Assembly (NCBI GenBank): GCA_044866695.1
Contig: JBIOUF010000048.1
Span: forward strand, 1 to 64,000
Direction: 5' to 3'
Length of the DNA: 64,000 nt
DNA from: JBIOUF01 sp044866695
Lineage (GTDB): Bacteria; Actinomycetota; Actinomycetes; Propionibacteriales; Nocardioidaceae
Shown here piece by piece: positions 17,868-26,052 of this stretch. Made by a program: the position numbers and the translations under genes. Within the stretch, counting starts at the first letter, position 1. The number at the start of each line of letters is the position of its first letter. The notes under the pieces are model-generated. The model searched no databases and had not been told where the DNA came from. It was given only the letters and a program-made list of their open reading frames with translations.

Positions 17868-18503
17868 TCAGGAGCGGCGCGCGACCAGCAGCCCGTCGCC
17901 CATCGGCAGCAGCAGCGGGACGAGCTCCTCGCTCTCGCGGACCTGGCGGTTGAGCTCCCGGATCGCCACGGTCTGCGGGTCGCGCTGCGCCGGGTCGGCC
18001 ACCCGGTCGTGCCAGAGCGCGTTGTCGAAGGCCACCAGGCCGCCCGGCTTGAGCAGCCGCAGCGCCTCGGCCAGGTAGTCGGCGTACTCGCGCTTGTCCC
18101 CGTCGGCGAACACCAGGTCGTAGTGGCCGTCGGTCAGCCTGGGCAGCACGTCGAGGGCGGCGCCGGTGATCAGCCTCGCCCGCTGCGAGGCGATGCCGGC
18201 GTCGGCGAAGGTCTGCCTGGCCAGGCGCTGGTGCTCCGCCTCGGTGTCCACGGTGGTCAGCACGCCGTCCGGGCGCATGCCGCGCAGCAGCCACAGCCCG
18301 GAGACGCCGGTGCCGGTGCCCACCTCGACCACCGACCTGGCCTCCACCACGGAGGCCAGGAACCGGAGCGCCGCGCCCACCCCGGAGCCGACCGGCGCGA
18401 CGCCGACCTCCTCGGCGCGGGCGCGAGCGGCCGCCAGGGCGTCGTCCTCGGCGACGAACTCCTCTGCGTAGGCCCAGCTCGCGGGCTTGAGTCCTGCGGC
18501 GAT
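17868..18503 (-). CDS. Class I SAM-dependent O-methyltransferase
   Basis: Methyltransferase of the catechol/caffeoyl-CoA OMT family. The SAM loop VVEVGTGTGVSGLWLL, the acidic VDTEAEH, the metal/catalytic region YDLVFADGDKREYADYL and KPGGLVAFDNALWHD are all present. A conserved-looking N-terminus (AAGLKPASWAYAEEFVAEDD) continues upstream of the first canonical start (GTG 18380). The open frame back to a stop at about 18546 has no ATG, GTG or TTG, but has an ATC at 18503 with AGGAG 6 nt before it. I therefore place the start at ATC. Rv1220c occupies the same place beside sigE (recalled). Confidence 0.85.
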   Translation of the reverse strand: MAAGLKPASWAYAEEFVAEDDALAAARARAEEVGVAPVGSGVGAALRFLASVVEARSVVEVGTGTGVSGLWLLRGMRPDGVLTTVDTEAEHQRLARQTFADAGIASQRARLITGAALDVLPRLTDGHYDLVFADGDKREYADYLAEALRLLKPGGLVAFDNALWHDRVADPAQRDPQTVAIRELNRQVRESEELVPLLLPMGDGLLVARRS

Positions 18504-18564
18504 GGTGGTCTCCTGTGGGTCGAGGTGGTCTGTGCCGCGGGCACTCTACCGAACCTCGCGTCGC

Positions 18565-18590
18565 GGAACCTCCCGCCCGCCGCGGCCGTT
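18565..18590 (+). promoter_or_regulatory. Candidate ECF-sigma promoter upstream of sigE
   Basis: GGAAC at 18565-18569 and GTT at 18588-18590 are separated by 18 nt, the classical -35/-10 pattern of SigE/SigH/SigR-type ECF promoters in actinobacteria. Transcription would start near 18597, about 67 nt before the first sigE ATG. This suggests autoregulation. Confidence 0.55.
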
Positions 18591-18663
18591 GTCCCCAGAG
18601 GGCCGCCGGACTCAGGCGTCTCTCAGCCGCGACCCGTAGCCTTGAGCCGGTAGAGAGCAGGAC

Positions 18664-19356
18664 ATGACCCGCGACAGGACCCCGAGGACCCCCCGGCCGC
18701 CCCGGCCGTGGCGTCGCGGGGCCGAGGAGCAGACGATGGCCCAGCAGGACCCGGCAGCCCAGCCCGGGCACTGGCAGCCCGGGAGCTGGCGGCCGCCGCC
18801 GTGGGAGGAGATCGTCGCCGAGCACAGCGCGCGGGTGTACCGGCTTGCCTACCGGCTCACCGGCAACCGTCACGACGCCGAGGACCTCACCCAGGAGGTC
18901 TTCGTGCGGGTGTTCCGGTCGCTGTCGACCTACTCGCCCGGCACGTTCGAGGGCTGGCTGCACCGGATCACCACGAACCTGTTCCTCGACGGAGCCCGCC
19001 GCAAGGCCAAGATCCGCTTCGACGCCCTGGCCGACGACGCCGACGTCCGGATGCCGGGCCGGATCGCCCCGCCGGACGCCGAGGTGCTGGCCGCACTGTT
19101 CGACGACGACGTGGAGGCCGCGCTGTCCGCGCTGCCCCCCGACTTCCGCGCCGCCGTGGTGCTCTGCGACGTCGAGGGGCTGTCGTACGACGAGATCGCC
19201 GACGTGCTGGACCTGAAGCTGGGCACCGTCCGCTCCCGGATCCACCGCGGCCGGGCGATGCTGCGCAAGGCGCTCGCGCACCGGGCTCCGACCGCGGGGC
19301 GAGCCCGGTACGCCGGCCCCGCGGAGCCGGTCGGGCTGACCTCGCAGGTGGGCTGA
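18664..19356 (+). CDS. sigE: ECF RNA polymerase sigma factor, SigE type
   Basis: Directs envelope-stress transcription. Sigma region 2 spans VYRLAYRLTGNRHDAEDLTQEVFVRVF to the Trp-rich GWLHRITTNLFLD; region 4 ends with YDEIADVLDLKLGTVRSRIHRGR. There are two plausible starts: ATG 18664 and ATG 18736, the latter with a strong GAGGAG at 6 nt. Isoforms from alternative starts are known for mycobacterial SigE (recalled). It is followed by its anti-sigma gene (TGATG overlap) and htrA, the conserved stress module. Confidence 0.93.
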   Translation: MTRDRTPRTPRPPRPWRRGAEEQTMAQQDPAAQPGHWQPGSWRPPPWEEIVAEHSARVYRLAYRLTGNRHDAEDLTQEVFVRVFRSLSTYSPGTFEGWLHRITTNLFLDGARRKAKIRFDALADDADVRMPGRIAPPDAEVLAALFDDDVEAALSALPPDFRAAVVLCDVEGLSYDEIADVLDLKLGTVRSRIHRGRAMLRKALAHRAPTAGRARYAGPAEPVGLTSQVG

Positions 19357-19925
19357 TGCGGTTCCTCGGCGGGCATCTCGGGTCGTCGGTGAGCGCACTG
19401 GTCGACGGGCAGCTGGACGGCGCGACCGCGGAGCGCGCCTGGCGCCACGTCCTGGCCTGCGCACACTGCCGCGGCCAGGTCGAGCACGAGATCTGGGTCA
19501 AGAACCGGCTCGCGCTGCTGGCCGGAAACGAGCCGCCTGCGCGGCTGGTGGAGATGCTGCGGGAGCTCGCCTCGTCGAGCCCGCCCGGCGCCCTCGACGA
19601 CCGTGCGCTGCTCGGTGACCCGGACCGGTCGGCACGGGCCCGCCGGCTGACCGCGCTGGCCGTCCTCGGGGTGGGCTCGGTCTCGGCGGCGATGCTCGCG
19701 GTGGTCACCTGGGGCGGCCCGCTCGGGCTGGAAGGGCGGCCGGGTCCCCCGGCGTCCATCGGCGATGCGACGCCCACCATGAGGCCTACCTCGGGACCCA
19801 CCACGGGGCCGACCGACGGCCTGACCCAGCCCGGTCCCCGGGCGCACGTCCGAGGCACGCTCGAGGGGTGGCGGACGGACCGGCCGGGCCTCGCCGTCCG
19901 GAGCCAGGCCGGCTCGCACGGCTGA
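19356..19925 (+). CDS. rseA: Anti-sigma factor RseA with zinc-binding motif
   Basis: 189-aa anti-sigma factor for SigE. The N-terminal ZAS domain has the HxxxCxxC motif (HVLACAHC, residues 36-43), and a hydrophobic segment (about 98-117) may be a membrane helix. The C-terminal tail is low-complexity Pro/Thr/Gly. The ATG overlaps the sigE stop, giving coupled synthesis of sigma and antagonist. By analogy it should release SigE when phosphorylated, oxidised or degraded. Confidence 0.88.
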   Translation: MRFLGGHLGSSVSALVDGQLDGATAERAWRHVLACAHCRGQVEHEIWVKNRLALLAGNEPPARLVEMLRELASSSPPGALDDRALLGDPDRSARARRLTALAVLGVGSVSAAMLAVVTWGGPLGLEGRPGPPASIGDATPTMRPTSGPTTGPTDGLTQPGPRAHVRGTLEGWRTDRPGLAVRSQAGSHG

Positions 19926-19997
19926 GCGGTCCACCCCTGGTCGCCGGCGACCCGGCTCACCAGGCCCCGGGTTGGCGCGGTGCGTGAGAATGGTGCG

Positions 19998-21551
19998 GTG
20001 ACCGGGCCGGACCACTCCACCTCCCCTCCGCGCGAGGAGCGGGATGCCTCGGTGCGGGTGCCGCCCCCGTACCCCGCGCGGTTCGGGGAGGCGCCCGGCG
20101 CGCAGGCCGCCCCTGCCATCCCCGACCGCCCCGACCCCGACCGCCCCGACCCCGACCGCCCCGTGCCCGACCGCGTCGACGAGGACGCCGAGCCGACGGC
20201 CGACCTCGACCGGCCGATCTGGGACCAGGAGCCGGCCGCCGGCCACGCCACGGACCACCACACCGGGCCCCTCCAGGACGGCCGGCCGCCGGTGCCCGCT
20301 GCGCCGGTCGACTACGGCTACTACGGCGGCTTCGGCCGGCACGCGGCACCACCCATGCCACCGGTCCCCCCGCCCCCGCAGGGCCGGCCCCTCGTCACGG
20401 GGTGGCCCGGTCCGCGGGCCTGGCCGGCCGGCGTCCCCGGACCGGCCCCGGCCACCGGCCGGCGCAGCGGGGTGCCCGGCTGGGTGTGGCCGGTGGTCGC
20501 CGTGGTCGCGCTGGTCACCGGCCTGGTCGGCGGAGCGGTCGGCGGCCTCCTGGTCTCGCCGGACCGGCAGCCGGCGGCGAGCTCGACCGAGCCGATCCCG
20601 CTTCCACGCAGCTCACCTGGTCCTCTCCCGGCCGGCAACGCGAGCATCGCCGCGGTCGCGGACAAGGTGCTGCCCAGCACGGTGCAGGTGCTCGCCCGGG
20701 GCGGCGCCGGCACGGTGGGCGGCGGCACCGGCTCCGGCTTCGTGGTGGACCGGCGCGGACACGTGATCACCAACAACCACGTGGTCGAGCGCGCCACCGA
20801 GGCCGGCGACCTGGTGGTCGTCGACCACACCGGCCGGCGCTACCCGGCGACCATCGTCGGGCGCAGCCCGGTCTACGACATCGCAGTGCTCGCCGTGGAG
20901 CGGGGCAGGCGGCTGCCCGCGGTCGCGAGCGGCGCGGCGGCACGGCTGCGGATCGGGGACACCGTGGTCGCGATCGGGTCTCCGCTCGGGCTGTCCAGCA
21001 CGGTGACGAGCGGCATCGTCAGCGCGGTGAACCGGCCGGTGACGACGGGTGACGCCGAGGAGTCGTCGTACATCAACGCCGTCCAGACCGACGCGGCGAT
21101 CAACCCGGGCAACTCCGGCGGCCCGCTGGTCAACCTGCGCGGCGAGGTGGTCGGGGTCAACTCGGCCATCGCGACGACCGGTGGCCTGGCCGGCGAGGCC
21201 GGCTCGATCGGGGTCGGCTTCGCCATCCCGATGGAGCAGGTCCGGGTGACCGCCAACCAGATCCTGGCCAGCGGCAAGGCGGAGTACCCGGTCATCGGAG
21301 CCAACGTCGACACCCAGCGCGTGGGCTCCGGAGCGAAGGTCGTCGACGTCCCCAACGGCACTCCGGCCGCCGCCGCGGGCCTGGAGGAGGGCGACGTGGT
21401 GGTGGCGGTCGAGGGTCAGCGGGTCGCCGACGGCATCGGCCTGATCGTCGCCATCCGCAGCCACCGGCCCGGCGAGACCATTACGCTCACCGTCCGCCGC
21501 GACGGCCGCCAGCGCGACGTCACGGTGCGCCTGGACTCCAAGGTCGGCTGA
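19998..21551 (+). CDS. htrA: HtrA/DegP-like membrane serine protease with PDZ domain
   Basis: Envelope quality-control protease. A long Pro/Asp-rich cytoplasmic N-terminus (with DRPDPDRP repeats) is followed by one membrane helix (about 163-187), a trypsin-like domain with His in ITNNHVV, Asp in VYDIAVL and Ser in GNSGGPL, then a C-terminal PDZ domain. GAGAAT ends 6 nt before the GTG at 19998, so a leaderless message is likely; GTG 19980 is an alternative. Third gene of the sigE stress module. About 517 aa. Confidence 0.92.
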   Translation: MTGPDHSTSPPREERDASVRVPPPYPARFGEAPGAQAAPAIPDRPDPDRPDPDRPVPDRVDEDAEPTADLDRPIWDQEPAAGHATDHHTGPLQDGRPPVPAAPVDYGYYGGFGRHAAPPMPPVPPPPQGRPLVTGWPGPRAWPAGVPGPAPATGRRSGVPGWVWPVVAVVALVTGLVGGAVGGLLVSPDRQPAASSTEPIPLPRSSPGPLPAGNASIAAVADKVLPSTVQVLARGGAGTVGGGTGSGFVVDRRGHVITNNHVVERATEAGDLVVVDHTGRRYPATIVGRSPVYDIAVLAVERGRRLPAVASGAAARLRIGDTVVAIGSPLGLSSTVTSGIVSAVNRPVTTGDAEESSYINAVQTDAAINPGNSGGPLVNLRGEVVGVNSAIATTGGLAGEAGSIGVGFAIPMEQVRVTANQILASGKAEYPVIGANVDTQRVGSGAKVVDVPNGTPAAAAGLEEGDVVVAVEGQRVADGIGLIVAIRSHRPGETITLTVRRDGRQRDVTVRLDSKVG

Positions 21552-21569
21552 CCGCGCGGGCTGGCCCGG

Positions 21570-21653
21570 TTGTGGCCGATACCTGCACGGATCCGCCCTT
21601 GTGGCCGGCAACTGCACCGACACGCCGTACGACGCTGCGGGCATCGGCCACAA
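21570..21653 (+). repeat. Palindromic intergenic element, family A copy 2
   Basis: 84 bp, beginning 18 nt after the htrA stop. It starts TTGTGGCCGATACCTGCACG, contains TTGTGGCC and CGACACGCCG, and ends GGCATCGGCCACAA. It lies between convergent htrA and tatB. Confidence 0.85.
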
Positions 21654-21674
21654 GTCGGCCGCGGCAGCCCTGGG

Positions 21675-22007
21675 TCAGGTGGCGTCGTGGTCGTACGGCG
21701 GGGGCTCGCCGTCGGCGAGGGGACGGGGCTGCGGGCGCCGACCGTTGGTCGGCTGGTCGGCGTCGTCCCACGCCTCGAGGATGTGCTTGCGCAGGGCCCG
21801 GCGCGGGTCCAGGTCGGTCAGCTCGAAGTCGGCGTACCCCGGACCCAGCTCGGCACGGATGTCGTCGCGGGCCTGCTGGGACAGCCGGCGCAGCTGGCGC
21901 ACCAGCCGGCCGGCCTGACGGGCGAACTCGGGCAGTCGGTCCGGGCCGAGCACGACCAGCGCGACGACCGCGATCACGAGCAGCTCGGGGAGCCCGACGC
22001 CCCACAT
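21675..22007 (-). CDS. tatB: Sec-independent translocase subunit TatB
   Basis: 110-aa Tat component. The N-terminal membrane helix GLPELLVIAVVALVVLGP ends with the conserved Gly-Pro hinge, followed by the amphipathic helix PEFARQAGRLVRQLRRLSQQAR and an acidic tail. Length and FELTDLDPRR fit TatB rather than TatA. It is on the opposite strand to htrA, and mrp lies 13 nt upstream on the same strand, so tatB is probably expressed with mrp. In mycobacteria tatB runs with htrA (recalled). Confidence 0.9.
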   Translation of the reverse strand: MWGVGLPELLVIAVVALVVLGPDRLPEFARQAGRLVRQLRRLSQQARDDIRAELGPGYADFELTDLDPRRALRKHILEAWDDADQPTNGRRPQPRPLADGEPPPYDHDAT

Positions 22008-22020
22008 CCGCCCGGTCCGC

Positions 22021-23175
22021 TCAGGTTCGGCCGGCCGGGGTCAGCCCGAGCTGCATGCCGGCCAGCCCGCGGCCTCGGCCGGTCAGCGTCGCGGCGACCC
22101 GGGTCAGCTCGGTCGCCGCAACCGCGTCGGGGTCGGTCACCACCAGAGGCCGGCCGGTGTCCCCGCCCTCGCGCAGGCGCGCGTCGATCGGCAGCCGGGC
22201 CAGCAGCGGCACCTCGTAGCCGAACCGGCGGGCCAGCACCTCGGCCACCCGGGCCCCACCCCCGGTGCCGAAGATCTCCAGCCGGTGCTCGGGTCCACAG
22301 TGCGGGCAGGGCAGGTAGGACATGTTCTCCACGACGCCGACGACGCGCTGGTGCATCATCGAGGCCATCGTCCCGGCCCGCTCCGCGACCTCGGCGGCCG
22401 CCTCCTGGGGCGTGGTCACCACGAGCACCTCGGCGTTCGGCAGGTGCTGCCCGAGCGAGATCGCCACGTCGCCGGTGCCGGGCGGCAGGTCGAGCAGCAG
22501 CGCGTCCAGGTCGCCCCAGTAGACGTCGGAGAGCATCTGCACCAGTGCCCGGTCCAGCATCGGGCCACGCCAGGCCACCACCTGGTCGCGCCGGGGCTTG
22601 AGCATCCCGATCGAGATCACCGACGGCCCGGCCGGGGCCGGCACCGGGAGGATCATCTCCTCGACCTGCGTCGGCCGCTGGTCGGCGACCCCGAGCATGG
22701 CCGGCACCGAGTGCCCGTAGATGTCGGCGTCGACCAGCCCGACCTTCAGGCCCTGCCGCGACATCGCCACCGCGAGGTTGACCGTCACCGACGACTTGCC
22801 GACCCCGCCCTTGCCGGACGCGACCGCGAACACCCGGGTGAGCGACCCCGGCTGCGCGAACGGGATCTCCTTGGTGGGCTGGCCGCCGCGCAGCCGCTCC
22901 TGCAGGGCGGCGCGCTGCTCGGCGGTCATCACGCCCATGTCGACGCGCACGCCCGTGACGCCCTCCACAGGACCGACGGCCGCGGTCACGTCGCGGGTGA
23001 GCCGGTCCCGCATCGGGCAGCCGGCCACGGTGAGCAGCAGCCGCACCGTCACCGAGCCGTCCGGGGCGACGTCCACGCCCTCGACCATGTCCAGCTCGGT
23101 GATCGGTCGGCGGATCTCCGGGTCGTTGACCGCGGCCAGGGCGGCCAGGATCCGCTCGCGGTCGGGGAGGCTCAT
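22021..23175 (-). CDS. mrp: Mrp/ApbC-type Fe-S cluster carrier ATPase
   Basis: Scaffold/carrier P-loop ATPase for iron-sulfur assembly. The N-terminal MIP18-type domain (DUF59, about 1-90) has the Cys of AGCPMRDRL; the deviant Walker A is ASGKGGVGKSSVTVN near residue 121. A CxxC (LPCPHCG) near 295 is the cluster-binding site. 384 aa, start ATG 23175. It is followed closely by tatB and preceded by DUF1003. Confidence 0.92.
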   Translation of the reverse strand: MSLPDRERILAALAAVNDPEIRRPITELDMVEGVDVAPDGSVTVRLLLTVAGCPMRDRLTRDVTAAVGPVEGVTGVRVDMGVMTAEQRAALQERLRGGQPTKEIPFAQPGSLTRVFAVASGKGGVGKSSVTVNLAVAMSRQGLKVGLVDADIYGHSVPAMLGVADQRPTQVEEMILPVPAPAGPSVISIGMLKPRRDQVVAWRGPMLDRALVQMLSDVYWGDLDALLLDLPPGTGDVAISLGQHLPNAEVLVVTTPQEAAAEVAERAGTMASMMHQRVVGVVENMSYLPCPHCGPEHRLEIFGTGGGARVAEVLARRFGYEVPLLARLPIDARLREGGDTGRPLVVTDPDAVAATELTRVAATLTGRGRGLAGMQLGLTPAGRT

Positions 23176-23199
23176 GCGGACAGGGTACGTCGCGGCGGG

Positions 23200-23796
23200 T
23201 CAGCCCCTGGGCCGGTCCGGGTCGCGGTCCTGCCGCCGGTCGTGCCGCCGCTCCGGCCGCTCCGCGCGCCGCTCGGCGTCGTCGGCCGCGCTGTTCTCGC
23301 CCCGGGGGCGGTCCTCCAGCTCGGCCAGCAGGATGCGCAGCTCCGACCGGAGGTAGTCCCGGGTCGCCACCTCTCCCAACGCGAGCCGCAGGCTGGCCAT
23401 CTCGCGGGCCAGGAACTCCATGTCGGCATGCGCCCGCGAGTTGGCCAGCCGGTCGCTCTCGGCGATCACCCGGTCGCGGTCCTCCTGACGGTTCTGCGCG
23501 AGCAGGATCAGCGGGGCGGCGTACGACGCCTGCAGGCTGAGCATCAGGGTCAGGAAGATGAACGGGTAGGCGTCGAACACCCACGAACCGGGCGCCAGCC
23601 AGTTCCACAGCAGCCAGACCGCCACGACGCCGGTCATGTAGATCAGGAACCGGGCCGTGCCCATGAACCGGGCGAACCGCTCCGCGAAGCGACCGAACGT
23701 GTCCGCCTCGATGGTGGGACGACGGATCAGCTGCCGTGGCTCGGTGGGCACGTCGAGCCGGTCGGGACGGCCCCGGCGCCGGCGCGGCTCAGCCAC
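23200..23796 (-). CDS. DUF1003 membrane protein
   Basis: 198-aa protein with two membrane helices (FLIYMTGVVAVWLLWNWL and FIFLTLMLSLQASYAAPLILL) and the DUF1003 core QNRQEDRDRVIAESDRLANSRAH. A charged coiled-coil-like tail ends in Arg/Asp/Glu repeats. Function is unknown. Its start overlaps the stop region of the MgtE-N gene by 8 nt, indicating an operon (MgtE-N, DUF1003, mrp, tatB). Confidence 0.88.
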   Translation of the reverse strand: MAEPRRRRGRPDRLDVPTEPRQLIRRPTIEADTFGRFAERFARFMGTARFLIYMTGVVAVWLLWNWLAPGSWVFDAYPFIFLTLMLSLQASYAAPLILLAQNRQEDRDRVIAESDRLANSRAHADMEFLAREMASLRLALGEVATRDYLRSELRILLAELEDRPRGENSAADDAERRAERPERRHDRRQDRDPDRPRG

Positions 23797-25039
23797 GGGC
23801 GCCCTCCTGCTGCTCGCGCCAGTTCTCCGGCAGCATGTGGTCCAGCAGGTCGTCGACGGTCACCGCGCCCAGCAGCCGGCCGTCCTCGTCGACCACGGGC
23901 GCAGCGACCAGGTTGTAGGTGGCCAGGTGCCGGGCGACGTCGGACACCGGCGCCGTCGGGGGCAGCGGCTCCAGGTTCCTGTCGACGACGCTGCCGACCA
24001 GCGTGCTCGGCGGCTCGCGCAGCAGCCGCTGGATGTGCGCGACGCCGAGGAGACGACCGGTCGGCGTCTCCAAAGGCGGCCTGGTGACGTACACCTGCGC
24101 CGCAAGGCTCGGCACCAGCTCCTGGTGCCGTACGTGCGCCAGGGCCTCCGCGACCGTGCTGTCCGGCGGCAGGATCACCGGCTCGGTGGTCATCATGCCG
24201 CCGGCGGTGCGCTCCTCGTAGACGAGCAGCCGCCGCACGTCCTTGGCCTCCTCGGGCTCCATCAGCGCCAGCAGGGCCTCGGCGGTCTCCGGCGGCAGGT
24301 CGGCGATCAGGTCCGCGGCGTCGTCGGGGGACATCTCCTCCAAGACGTCGGCCGCGCGCTCGTCGTCCAGAAGACCGAGGATCTCGACCTGGTCCTCCTC
24401 CGGCAGCTCCTCCAGCACGTCGGCGAGCCGCTCGTCGTCCAGGGCGGCGGCGATCTCGCCCCGCCGCTTGGGGGGCAGCTGGTGGATCACGTGCGCGAGG
24501 TCGGCCGGCTTCATCTCCGCCAGCGCGGCGAGCAGGTGCGTCGCGCCCTGGGTCTCCTCGGGCACCGTGAACCCGTCGACCTCCCACCACTCCACGACGT
24601 GGGTCTGCCCTCTGCGACCGAAGCGCTTCGACCCTTCCTGCAGCGCCACCCGGCTGATCACCCAGTCGCGGTTGCGCTCCTGCTCCATCGCCAGGTCGAA
24701 CACGGTGCCCTGGATGCCGCTCTCCCGGATCGTCACGCGCCGGTCGAGCATCTCGCCGAACACCAGGGTCTCGCTGGCGCGCTGCTCGAACCGGCGCATG
24801 TTCACCAGCCCGGTCGTGATCACCTGGTCGGCGTCGACATGGGTCACCCGGGTCATCGGCACGAAGATCGAGCGCCGGCCGAACACCTCCACGACCACGC
24901 CGAGGACCCGCGGCGGCCTGGACCCGGGCCGCAGCACCACGACCAGGTCGCGGACCCGGCCCACCGCGTCACCGGCGGGGTCGAACACCGGCAAGCCGGA
25001 CAGGCGGCCCACGAACACGCGGTTCGGGGTCGTGCTCAC
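23789..25039 (-). CDS. PRC-barrel / MgtE-N / CBS-domain protein
   Basis: Soluble MgtE-like regulator without the transport domain. The N-terminal PRC-barrel region (RVFVGRLSGLPVFD) is followed by an MgtE intracellular N domain of repeated DERLADVLEELPEEDQVEIL-type helices (about 170-280), then two CBS motifs (MTTEPVILPPDSTVAEAL and NLEPLPPTAPVSDVARHL). No membrane segments follow, so a transport role is not shown; Mg2+ or nucleotide sensing is plausible. The GTG at 25039 is the first start after the divergent PhzF gene. Confidence 0.88.
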   Translation of the reverse strand: MSTTPNRVFVGRLSGLPVFDPAGDAVGRVRDLVVVLRPGSRPPRVLGVVVEVFGRRSIFVPMTRVTHVDADQVITTGLVNMRRFEQRASETLVFGEMLDRRVTIRESGIQGTVFDLAMEQERNRDWVISRVALQEGSKRFGRRGQTHVVEWWEVDGFTVPEETQGATHLLAALAEMKPADLAHVIHQLPPKRRGEIAAALDDERLADVLEELPEEDQVEILGLLDDERAADVLEEMSPDDAADLIADLPPETAEALLALMEPEEAKDVRRLLVYEERTAGGMMTTEPVILPPDSTVAEALAHVRHQELVPSLAAQVYVTRPPLETPTGRLLGVAHIQRLLREPPSTLVGSVVDRNLEPLPPTAPVSDVARHLATYNLVAAPVVDEDGRLLGAVTVDDLLDHMLPENWREQQEGARG

Positions 25040-25064
25040 ACCGTTGAGGCTATCGTCGTGCGGC

Positions 25065-25973
25065 ATGGGGTTCGCGCCGCTGCGCTTCGACATCGTCGAC
25101 GTGTTCACCGACCGGCCCTTCGCCGGCAACCAGCTCGCCGTCGTGCAGGGGGCGGCGGCGCTGAGCACCGGCCAGTGCCTGGCGCTGGCCCGCGAGTTCG
25201 GGTTCTCCGAGACCACGTTCCCGGTGCCGGTGTCGCCGTCGTCGTACTTCACCCGGATCTTCACCCCGGGCGGCGAGATCCCGTTCGCCGGGCACCCGAC
25301 GCTGGGCACGGCGTGGGTACTCCGTGCCAACGGGAACCTCGCGACCGCCCGGGTCACCCAGGCGAGCCGGGTCGGTGACGTCCAGGTCACCTTCACCGAC
25401 GACGGGCTGGTCGAGCTGTCCGCCGCGGTCCGCGACCTGGTCGGACCGCTCCCTCCCGACCTCACCCACGCGCTCCTCGCCGACGTCGGCCTGGGCCCCG
25501 ACGACCTCGACGGGCAGGCGTACGTCGCCGGCACCGGCCTGGACTTCGTGTACCTCCCCGTCCGTCCCGGCGCCGTCGCCCGCGCGCGCATCCCCGCCCG
25601 CCCCCTGGACGCGCACCGCGCCCTGACCGTGCTCTCGCTGCAGGACCCGCTGTCGGGCGTCTCGGTGCACAGCGTCAACGGAGGCCCGGCAGACGTCTCC
25701 GTGCACGCCCGCGTGTTCGTGCCCGAGCTGGCCGTGCCCGAGGACCCGGCCACCGGGTCGGCCGCGGCCGGGCTCGGCGTGGTGCTCGCCGGCGCCGGGC
25801 GGCTCGCGGACGACGGCCGCCTCACCATCCGGCAGGGCGTCGAGCTGGGCCGGCCCTCGACCCTCTTCGTCCGCCTGGAGCGCTCCGAGGGCCGTCTGGT
25901 CGCCGTCCACGTGTCCGGCGGCGTCCACCCCGTCGGGTCCGGGGAGATCGACGTCCCCGCGGGCACCACCTGA
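25065..25973 (+). CDS. PhzF family isomerase/epimerase-like protein
   Basis: 302-aa protein of the PhzF/diaminopimelate-epimerase fold. Diagnostic blocks are FDIVDVFTDRPFAGNQLAVV, the catalytic Glu in GFSETTF (about 48), IFTPGGEIPFAGHPTLGTA and the C-terminal EDPATGSAAAGLG. The substrate is unknown; no phenazine genes are nearby. TATCGT 8 nt before the ATG suggests a leaderless message. Divergent from the MgtE-N gene. Confidence 0.9.
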   Translation: MGFAPLRFDIVDVFTDRPFAGNQLAVVQGAAALSTGQCLALAREFGFSETTFPVPVSPSSYFTRIFTPGGEIPFAGHPTLGTAWVLRANGNLATARVTQASRVGDVQVTFTDDGLVELSAAVRDLVGPLPPDLTHALLADVGLGPDDLDGQAYVAGTGLDFVYLPVRPGAVARARIPARPLDAHRALTVLSLQDPLSGVSVHSVNGGPADVSVHARVFVPELAVPEDPATGSAAAGLGVVLAGAGRLADDGRLTIRQGVELGRPSTLFVRLERSEGRLVAVHVSGGVHPVGSGEIDVPAGTT

Positions 25974-26052
25974 CGCCATGGAACCTGGGCCGCTGGCGCT
26001 CCTCAGCCCGTGCCGACTGGGCCGGCAGGCGGTGGCCAGGAGGCCGGGCGGG

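Noticed and set aside
23657..25378. 573-codon plus-strand frame opposite DUF1003 and MgtE-N genes
   Set aside because: His/Arg/Gln-rich shadow; the minus-strand products match known domains.
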